From: an uncultured Lachnospiraceae bacterium
Lineage (GTDB): Bacteria; Bacillota; Clostridia; Lachnospirales; Lachnospiraceae
DNA length: 14,628 nucleotides
Direction: 5' to 3'
Assembly (NCBI GenBank): GCA_910586405.1
Contig: CAJUII010000050.1
Coordinates: 9,069 to 23,696 of the forward strand
Numbering within the stretch: the first letter of the stretch is position 1; each line of letters begins with the position of its first letter. The notes beneath the pieces are model-generated. The model did no database searches. It had not been told where the DNA came from and worked only from the letters and a program-made list of their open reading frames with translations. The position numbers were made by a program, and so were the translations under genes. Shown here piece by piece: positions 1-5,682 of the stretch.

Positions 1-630
1 AAACCTTTGTATACTGTTGCAGCCGTCAATCTCAGACGCCTCAAAGATGTCCGGGCTGATGCCCATGATCGCAGCCATCAGCATGATTGTCGTATTGCCA
101 AACCACATGAGGAAATTCATCACGCCAATCAGCGTTCTCGTTCCGAATACGGTTCCCATAAAATCAATTGGTGTATCCGTCAGACCCATGGACAGCAAGA
201 TCGAATTGATAGGACCTTTGTTGGAAAATAAGGTAAAGAACAGCATCGCAAACGCAGACGCCATAATTAAGTTCGGCAGGTAAATGACAACCTTAAAGAA
301 TTGCTGTCCGCGGATTTTCAGCCGGGCATCGACAAACCATGAAGCGAGCAGCAGCGCGATCACAATCTGCGGGACAAAACCGATGAGCCACAGGATTAAG
401 GTATTCCACGCATATTTTAACATATCTGATTTCAGCAGACTGGCATAATTTTCCATCCCGACAAAATTAGGGCCAATTTGCTTGAGACCGGAACGATAAT
501 ATTCAAAAAAGCTGTACCGAATCGTATCTACCAGCGGGATGAGCGAAAAAATAAAGAAACTTAGAAAAAATGGAAGGATGAAGATGTACCCCCATTTCGA
601 ATAATCAATCTTTTTACGTTTTTGTTTCAT
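1..630 (-). CDS. Sugar ABC transporter permease (partial, 3' end beyond left edge)
   Basis: Inner-membrane subunit of a CUT1-type carbohydrate ABC importer, homologous to the MalF/UgpA class. The first 210 codons are present and the frame is open to base 1, so the C-terminus is missing. Translation starts MKQKRKKIDYSKWGYIFILP. Hydrophobic segments are visible around residues 14-30, 82-105, 121-142 and 183-200. The last visible residues, EASEIDGCNSIQRF, match the EAA loop that contacts the ATPase in this permease family, which makes the assignment firm. The start is the ATG at 628-630, preceded by a purine-rich AGAGGGGGAATGG stretch. An ATG at 638-640 is out of frame. The gene lies 75 bp downstream of the solute-binding protein gene on the same strand, so the two are very likely cotranscribed. 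A second permease gene (MalG type) would be expected to the left. The substrate cannot be read from this protein; the neighbouring phosphorylases suggest a beta-glycan disaccharide or oligosaccharide. Confidence 0.94.
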   Translation of the reverse strand, partial: MKQKRKKIDYSKWGYIFILPFFLSFFIFSLIPLVDTIRYSFFEYYRSGLKQIGPNFVGMENYASLLKSDMLKYAWNTLILWLIGFVPQIVIALLLASWFVDARLKIRGQQFFKVVIYLPNLIMASAFAMLFFTLFSNKGPINSILLSMGLTDTPIDFMGTVFGTRTLIGVMNFLMWFGNTTIMLMAAIMGISPDIFEASEIDGCNSIQRF

Positions 631-656
631 AAGCCACCATTCCCCCTCTTCTGAAC

Positions 657-682
657 ACTGCGGTGCTTCGATGCACCGCAGT
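657..682 (-). promoter_or_regulatory. Intercistronic stem-loop between binding-protein and permease genes
   Basis: A perfect 10-bp inverted repeat, ACTGCGGTGC and GCACCGCAGT, is separated by a 6-nt TTCGAT loop. It begins 23 nt after the binding-protein stop codon. On the minus strand it is followed by GTTCAGAAGAGGGGG and not by a T-run, so it is unlikely to be a strong intrinsic terminator. In many sugar ABC operons a hairpin at this position protects the upstream mRNA or partly attenuates the downstream genes, giving excess binding protein over permease. That role is inferred here; the stem itself is seen directly. Confidence 0.7.
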
Positions 683-705
683 CAATGATTTATGGATTCT
701 CTGAT

Positions 706-2181
706 TTATTCCGGCCACTGAATCTCTGAGATTTCTGGATAGCGCTCTCTAACGGCTGTCTCAAAATTCTGTTTTGCCTTGTCATAGTCGATCTGACCCT
801 GCAAATAATCGCCAAACGCATTTTGAATCAACTCCACGCAGCCCTGATCATACGCGGACAGCGGCGCCATCTCGATTGCATCTGCACCTGGTGTAAAATA
901 TGTATACGGATTCTGCCCGCCGAGGAAATCCGATGCAAATGAATTGTCTGTCTTGGCTGCTTCCATAAGTGTCTTGGTATTGGTAAAGTCTGCATACTCC
1001 TTTGAAATCATTTTCAAATTGTCAGCGTCCGCCGTGAGCGCAAGAAGGATATCCTTCACATGGCCCGGATTGTCTGTACCCTCTGCCGCGAGCACGAAAG
1101 TACCGCCCCAGTTGTATGACAGCGGCGCATTGGTCACTGCCCATGCCCCGTTCTCGCCGTCCCAGTTTGGCTTTAACTGCGTGTCAATTCCCCATGCCGG
1201 GAACAGGAATGCAAATACTTTGGAGCTGGAGCTCATCGCTGTAAACCAGTCTGCATTCCACTGTCCCTTTACAGCGGGATCGAAATAGCCTGCATCCTTC
1301 CACTCCTTAGAATCCGTTACCCAGTCGATAATCTTCTGATCAACCTTGATTGTGGTCTCGCCCGGCGCCACCCATGGCTCTGAAATATTGTTGCTATAGG
1401 TGCGGAATGTATCTGTATAGCATGAGAATGTATAGTATCCCTTTGCCTTGAGCTCCTCCGCAGTCGCCTTCATGGCATCCCAGTCTTTGGTCTTTTCGCC
1501 AATCACTTCGGGATCATCGGTTCCAAACACCTCATTGGCAATATCGCGGCGGTATACCAGTACGCCCGGACATGCCTGCCATGTAGAAGCTCTCATGACA
1601 CCATTCTGGTCGCTCGCAACGGTCTTGGTAAAGTCAAACTGGTCTGCCAGATCGATCTCCGGGTTGATTCCCAGCGCTTCGAGCGGCATCGCCGCATCAA
1701 TATCCGCATCTGTGTACTTGACCACATAGTCTATCTCCGCTGCAAAGATGTCCACCTTATCATCATCCGCTGCCGTCAGCTGATTGTTGAGCGCCTCATC
1801 CAGTTTATCCTGATAAACGCCATCCTGATTCGGATTGATGATCCAGTGGATCTCTGTGCCGTCCTTTAAGCTGGAGGTCGTGCCGTCGTCTGACGTGTCC
1901 ACAATCTCCGGATAAACCGCTGTGATACGTTTGCGAAGCTCATCATTGAAGCTGTAGACATTGATCACCTTGCCCTCATTGGACGGCGCTGCGTCATCGC
2001 CCTCCGGTGCCGCGTCAGCAGGCTCCTGTGCGTTGTCTGCATTATCCACGCTGTCATTATTCACTGTCGTTGCATTGTCCTGCGTTGCATTGTTATTGCC
2101 GCTGTCCGTGCCGCCGCACCCAGTGAGCGCTGTCATGATCATGGAAGCCGCCAATAAACTGCTGATTATTTTTTTCTTCAT
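706..2181 (-). CDS. Extracellular sugar-binding lipoprotein of an ABC importer
   Basis: A 491-residue solute-binding protein of the family 1 carbohydrate-binding type, anchored outside the membrane and handing sugar to the permease encoded downstream. The N-terminus is MKKKIISSLLAASMIMTA followed by the lipobox LTGC, with Cys22 as the predicted lipidated residue. Residues 23-70 form a low-complexity linker rich in Asn, Asp, Ala and Gln. The binding domain spans about 71-491 and has several Trp-rich patches (for example SEPWVAPGE, QWNADWF, FPAWGID) of the kind that stack on sugar rings. The frame is open 30 codons further upstream, but the start at 2179-2181 is chosen because AAGGGAGGACTTTAAA directly precedes it and the signal peptide begins there. 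The gene is divergent from the AraC-type regulator, with an extended -10 promoter and a direct-repeat element between them. Ligand specificity is unknown. Confidence 0.94.
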   Translation of the reverse strand: MKKKIISSLLAASMIMTALTGCGGTDSGNNNATQDNATTVNNDSVDNADNAQEPADAAPEGDDAAPSNEGKVINVYSFNDELRKRITAVYPEIVDTSDDGTTSSLKDGTEIHWIINPNQDGVYQDKLDEALNNQLTAADDDKVDIFAAEIDYVVKYTDADIDAAMPLEALGINPEIDLADQFDFTKTVASDQNGVMRASTWQACPGVLVYRRDIANEVFGTDDPEVIGEKTKDWDAMKATAEELKAKGYYTFSCYTDTFRTYSNNISEPWVAPGETTIKVDQKIIDWVTDSKEWKDAGYFDPAVKGQWNADWFTAMSSSSKVFAFLFPAWGIDTQLKPNWDGENGAWAVTNAPLSYNWGGTFVLAAEGTDNPGHVKDILLALTADADNLKMISKEYADFTNTKTLMEAAKTDNSFASDFLGGQNPYTYFTPGADAIEMAPLSAYDQGCVELIQNAFGDYLQGQIDYDKAKQNFETAVRERYPEISEIQWPE

Positions 2182-2244
2182 TTTAAAGTCCTCCCTTTGT
2201 GTTTTACTATGCAAATTTACAGTTACTTTGAACTTACAAGAAGG

Positions 2245-2253
2245 ATTATAGCA
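2245..2253 (-). promoter_or_regulatory. Extended -10 promoter of the binding-protein/permease operon
   Basis: The minus strand reads TGCTATAAT, a perfect TATAAT with the TGn extension. No good -35 hexamer lies 16-18 bp upstream; the best candidates there are TATTGG and ATTGGT. A consensus -10 with a poor -35 is typical of activator-dependent promoters. The predicted transcript would start near 2238 and leave a leader of about 57 nt before the ATG at 2181. The direct-repeat element ends 23 bp upstream of the hexamer. Confidence 0.65.
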
Positions 2254-2273
2254 TACTGCCCAATAAACCAATA

Positions 2274-2307
2274 TAAAATTAGTTGTAAAAATATCAAAAT
2301 CATGACA
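2274..2307 (-). promoter_or_regulatory. Candidate AraC-type operator, diverged copy, upstream of the transporter operon
   Basis: On the plus strand two 10-mers, TAAAATTAGT (2274-2283) and TCAAAATCAT (2294-2303), lie in 20-bp register and are followed by GACA. Aligned without gaps to 8510-8543 upstream of the GH94 operon, 24 of 34 bases agree. The best-conserved part is the AAAAAT centre plus the distal TCAnAnTCATGAC. The proximal half abuts the weak -35 region of the transporter promoter, as in class II AraC-family activation. The element also lies just upstream of a possible -10 for the regulator gene, so it could serve autoregulation. Binding is inferred from architecture. Confidence 0.5.
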
Positions 2308-2311
2308 TAAT

Positions 2312-2317
2312 TATAAT
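2312..2317 (+). promoter_or_regulatory. Possible -10 element of the AraC-type regulator gene
   Basis: TATAAT on the plus strand lies about 55 bp upstream of the regulator ATG. No convincing -35 hexamer sits at normal spacing; the sequence there is AT-rich and overlaps the candidate operator. In such AT-rich DNA a TATAAT match can arise by chance. Confidence 0.35.
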
Positions 2318-2372
2318 AATCTTAAAAAATAAAGTAAAATTGATTAAATTTTGTCATAGGGAGTGTATACAT

Positions 2373-3116
2373 ATGAACAATCTGCGAAACGAATGGTATA
2401 AACGCGAGCTGTCAGACAGCGAATCCGAAACCTATCACCGTCCAATGGAGGAAGAATATTCCTTTTATTCCGCCGTGAAGAACGGTGATATGGAATTTGT
2501 CAGAAAAAATCTAAATCAGGGAGACTTCACCAATCCAAAAGGTATGGGCGTGCTGTCTAAAAATGCGCTGACCAATCTAAAATATCATTTTGTTGTCACT
2601 GCCGCGCTGCTGACACGCCACTGTGTCGAGGGCGGACTTGAGTTAGAGCAGGCTTACCGGCTCAGCGACTTTTACATCCTAAAGATGGATTCGTGCACCA
2701 ACATCGAAACCATCGCAGAACTGCACCGGGACATGGTACTTGATTTCACCGGAAAAATGCTTGTACTTCAAAAAAACGCCATCATCTCAAAACCGATTGT
2801 GCAGTGTACAGACTATATCTACAGCCATATTAACGAGCGCATTACCATCAATGAGCTTGCCGTGTACACAACGCTGTCGCCAAGCTACCTGTCGCGTCTC
2901 TTTAAACAGAATCTCGGCATTTCCATCAGCGACTATATCCGCGAGAAAAAAATAGAGAAGGCAGAAAACCTTCTCCGATACTCCGACTATAGTCTGATTG
3001 ACATTGCCAATTACCTTGCGTTCTCCTCGCAGAGTCATTTTATTCAAACGTTTGAAAAATACGTCGGACTCACCCCCAAAAAATACCGCGACAGACATTA
3101 CCACCAGACATGGTGA
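2373..3116 (+). CDS. AraC-family transcriptional regulator
   Basis: A 247-residue regulator with a C-terminal AraC DNA-binding domain made of two helix-turn-helix motifs: residues about 157-178 (INELAVYTTLSPSYLSRLFK) and about 207-229 (SLIDIANYLAFSSQSHFIQT), ending in the family signature VGLTPKKYRDR. The N-terminal 140 residues are mostly helical, with no cupin fold or receiver domain that I can see. They carry a YSAVKNGDMEFVRKNL-like segment and an ALTNLKYHFVVTAALLTRHC stretch, a layout I associate with YesN-like regulators in Firmicutes. The start at 2373 is favoured over an upstream in-frame ATG (2340) because AGGGAG lies 9 nt before it. The gene lies between the transporter operon (divergent) and the GH94 operon (convergent), so it is the obvious candidate controller of both. 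The inducer is unknown; a disaccharide or its phosphorolysis product is plausible. Confidence 0.93.
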   Translation: MNNLRNEWYKRELSDSESETYHRPMEEEYSFYSAVKNGDMEFVRKNLNQGDFTNPKGMGVLSKNALTNLKYHFVVTAALLTRHCVEGGLELEQAYRLSDFYILKMDSCTNIETIAELHRDMVLDFTGKMLVLQKNAIISKPIVQCTDYIYSHINERITINELAVYTTLSPSYLSRLFKQNLGISISDYIREKKIEKAENLLRYSDYSLIDIANYLAFSSQSHFIQTFEKYVGLTPKKYRDRHYHQTW

Positions 3117-3144
3117 ATCAGACACCAAACTGCCTGTACAGAAA

Positions 3145-3189
3145 GAAAAACGTGACTGCACCGTAAACATGCTGTCACGTTTCTTCTAT
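3145..3189. terminator. Bidirectional terminator between convergent regulator and GH94 genes
   Basis: A 9-bp perfect inverted repeat, AAACGTGAC (3148-3156) and GTCACGTTT (3174-3182), encloses a 17-nt loop. On the minus strand the stem runs into TTTTTCTTTC, a good U-tract for ending the GH94 operon. On the plus strand it runs into TTTCTTCTATTT, a weaker tract for the regulator gene. The position, in the 88 bp between the two convergent stop codons, fits a shared terminator. Confidence 0.75.
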
Positions 3190-3204
3190 TTAAAATATAA
3201 ATAT

Positions 3205-5619
3205 TTACGACATCACAAGCTCCACTTCATTTTCTTTCGCAAGAAGCTCTGCCGGAATATAATTTTCTTCCATCAACTGACCGTTTACCCGCAGCGATTT
3301 GCAGCCAGACTCCACATGACCGGGATTTTTCACTGTGATATGGAGATGCACGCCCCGAAAATCCTTGTCAATCTCAAATCCGTCCCACGCTTTCGGTATG
3401 GAAGGCGCGATTTTGAGTCCGTGAAAATCAGGCCGCATTCCGAGGATTCCCTCCACGCATCCCACCATGACAGTGGACGCTGTGCCTGTCAGCCAGTGCA
3501 CATGTGAGCGCCCAAAGTGCGGGCTTGCCTTGCCTTCTGTGAACTGTCCATAGCAGTATGGCTCCAGCTTGCGAATCTCCGCCCTGTCATTCTGGGCGGA
3601 CGGCGCGTTTTCTTGAAAATAGGCAAATGCCCGCTCACCGTGTCCGCAAAGCGCCTCTGCAAGAATAATCCATCCCTGCGACTGCGAGAAAATACCGGAA
3701 TTTTCCTTGACGCCCGCATTGTAAATCACTGCAAGCGCACCGTCAAAAGCCTCCAAATGATACGGCGGGTCCATCAGCACAGCGCCATATTCTGTATTCA
3801 GCCGCTCATATACCATGTCAAGCGCTTTGTCCGCCTGCTCAGCCGTGGCAAGGCCGCTGATCACTGCCCAGCTCTGAGGATTGAGCCACATATTTGCCTC
3901 CTTGTCCGTCCGCTTTCCAATCACCTCGCCGCTCTCTGTAAAGCCTCTGATAAACCTGTCCTCATTCCAACAGAGTTTTTGAATGCGCTCTCCAAGTTCC
4001 TTTTGTTTTTCATCCAGAAAGGCGATATAGGCATCATCCTTCTTATACACGGCAAACTTCTTTAAGATTGTCATTGCATAGAAATATTGTAATGCCACAA
4101 AGGAAGATTCGCCTTCCTTTCCCAGCCTCAAACAGTCATTCCAATCCGCGTAAAGTCCTGCCGGCAGACCATGCGGCCCCAGATGCTTCATCGAAAAGTC
4201 CACGGCGCGCTTTAAGTGCTCATACACCGTTGCCTCATCCTTGTTGGCAAATGGAATCACCTCGTCGATAAATGCCATGTTTCCTGATTCTGACACATAT
4301 TTGTAAACGGTAGGAAACAGCCAGAGTGCGTCGTCTGCCCTGTATGCGGGATGTCCTGTCTCCTGTACATAGGACGCGTCGTCCGGCGTGTCCTCATGTC
4401 CGGGATTGTGCGTAAACTTCACAAGCGGGAGTCCGCCGCCGTTGTCAACCTGCGCCGAGAGCATAAAGCGAATTTTCTCAACCGCCATCTCCGGCGCCAG
4501 ATGAATGATTCCCTGAATGTCCTGCACAGTATCGCGATAGCCGTATCCATTTCGGAGACCACAGTAGATAAAAGAAGCGGCGCGCGACCAGATAAAGGTC
4601 ATAAAACAGTTGTAGGCATTCCATGTATTTATCATGGTATCAAATGCCGGACTGGGCGTTTTTACCTGAAAATGAGACAGTTTTTCATGCCAGTATGTGA
4701 CAAGCTCTTCCAACTCCCGTGCGCAGGTCTGTGACGGATTCTCATAATTTTTCATAATTCTGTCCGCCTCATCTTTGTACTTCATGCCAAGTACAAAGGC
4801 AATTTCCTTCGTCTCACCCGCCGCAAGTGTCAGTGTAGTGGCAAGCGCGCCGCAGCCGTTTTCATTGTAACTTAATTCCCCGCCAAGATCTCCGTTCAGA
4901 ACACCTACAGGATTTCCATAGCCATGATAGCGTCCGATAAATTTCTCCCTGTCTCCACAGTAGGAAGCCACCTGCGCTCCTGCCAGACCAAAGAAACGAT
5001 CGATTGCGAGCTTGTTGTCAACCTCCTTTCCATCCTCAAGACCGTCCAGATTGCCGTGTATTGTCTGGCGGATGCGGTCCTTCTCAAAGGCGGTTCTTGT
5101 GATGAACATGGAATACTGGAGATTGACTTGATCCTGTTCATAATTATTGTTGTTTGTAAACTCTGCATATCCTGTGATGTTCAGATTCCTTGGCGCATCG
5201 GTGTTGTTTGTGATCTTCAAATTCCAGACCTCGTAGGACTTGCCGAGCGGCACATAGTAAAGCGCCTCCGAATGAATGCCGCTGTAGTCCGCCTCCATTC
5301 TTGTGTATGCTGTTCCATGGCAGCATTTGCTCTGGTAGGAATCCAAATCTTTGCCGACAGGCTGCCATGAAGCCGACCAGTAATCCTTGCTGTCATTGTC
5401 GCGTATGTAAATATAGCGTCCCGGCTGGTCAAAGCCATTGAACACATAACGCAGAATCCTGCCGTTAGCCCCTGATTTCGCAAAGCTGTAACCACCCGCA
5501 TTGTTGGAGATCACCGCGCCGTACTCCGGGGAGCCAAGATAGTTCGCCCACGGCGCAGGCGTGTCAGGTCTGGTAATCACATACTCTCTTTTCTCATCAT
5601 CAAAATAACCATATTGCAT
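3205..5619 (-). CDS. GH94 phosphorylase, cellobiose/chitobiose/cellobionic acid phosphorylase-like, specificity unresolved
   Basis: An 804-residue cytoplasmic enzyme (no signal peptide) expected to cleave a beta-linked disaccharide with inorganic phosphate to an alpha-sugar 1-phosphate and an acceptor sugar, with inversion. The start MQYGYFDDEKREYVITRPDT matches the beta-sandwich N-terminus of cellobiose phosphorylases. The (alpha/alpha)6 domain carries GYRDTVQD (360-367), the catalytic-acid motif ADWND with Asp492, KENSGIF (638-644) and TGT (711-713) of the phosphate loop. The length matches the family (about 790-820). From memory of characterised enzymes, a phosphate-contacting His lies 65 residues before the TGT Thr; here that position is Gln646. 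The acceptor-site Glu of cellobiose phosphorylase corresponds to Leu629, while the nearby Tyr is kept (Tyr633). So cellobiose may not be the substrate. The start follows AAAAGGAGAAAAAGAAAA. It is the second gene of the operon, 63 bp after the other GH94 gene. Confidence 0.92.
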   Translation of the reverse strand: MQYGYFDDEKREYVITRPDTPAPWANYLGSPEYGAVISNNAGGYSFAKSGANGRILRYVFNGFDQPGRYIYIRDNDSKDYWSASWQPVGKDLDSYQSKCCHGTAYTRMEADYSGIHSEALYYVPLGKSYEVWNLKITNNTDAPRNLNITGYAEFTNNNNYEQDQVNLQYSMFITRTAFEKDRIRQTIHGNLDGLEDGKEVDNKLAIDRFFGLAGAQVASYCGDREKFIGRYHGYGNPVGVLNGDLGGELSYNENGCGALATTLTLAAGETKEIAFVLGMKYKDEADRIMKNYENPSQTCARELEELVTYWHEKLSHFQVKTPSPAFDTMINTWNAYNCFMTFIWSRAASFIYCGLRNGYGYRDTVQDIQGIIHLAPEMAVEKIRFMLSAQVDNGGGLPLVKFTHNPGHEDTPDDASYVQETGHPAYRADDALWLFPTVYKYVSESGNMAFIDEVIPFANKDEATVYEHLKRAVDFSMKHLGPHGLPAGLYADWNDCLRLGKEGESSFVALQYFYAMTILKKFAVYKKDDAYIAFLDEKQKELGERIQKLCWNEDRFIRGFTESGEVIGKRTDKEANMWLNPQSWAVISGLATAEQADKALDMVYERLNTEYGAVLMDPPYHLEAFDGALAVIYNAGVKENSGIFSQSQGWIILAEALCGHGERAFAYFQENAPSAQNDRAEIRKLEPYCYGQFTEGKASPHFGRSHVHWLTGTASTVMVGCVEGILGMRPDFHGLKIAPSIPKAWDGFEIDKDFRGVHLHITVKNPGHVESGCKSLRVNGQLMEENYIPAELLAKENEVELVMS

Positions 5620-5682
5620 TTTTCTTTTTCTCCTTTTGCCTTTACGAATTTATTTCGTCCATCTGCGTCCTTTACAAACAGA

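Noticed and set aside
2182..2271. Upstream extension of the binding-protein frame by 30 codons
   Set aside because: It lacks a ribosome binding site, would bury the signal peptide, and overlaps the promoter; the MKKK start with GGGAGG is clearly better.
5644..5658. Small hairpin ACGAA/TTCGT between the two GH94 genes
   Set aside because: Five base pairs, AT-rich, no T-run; too weak to call a terminator or regulatory element.
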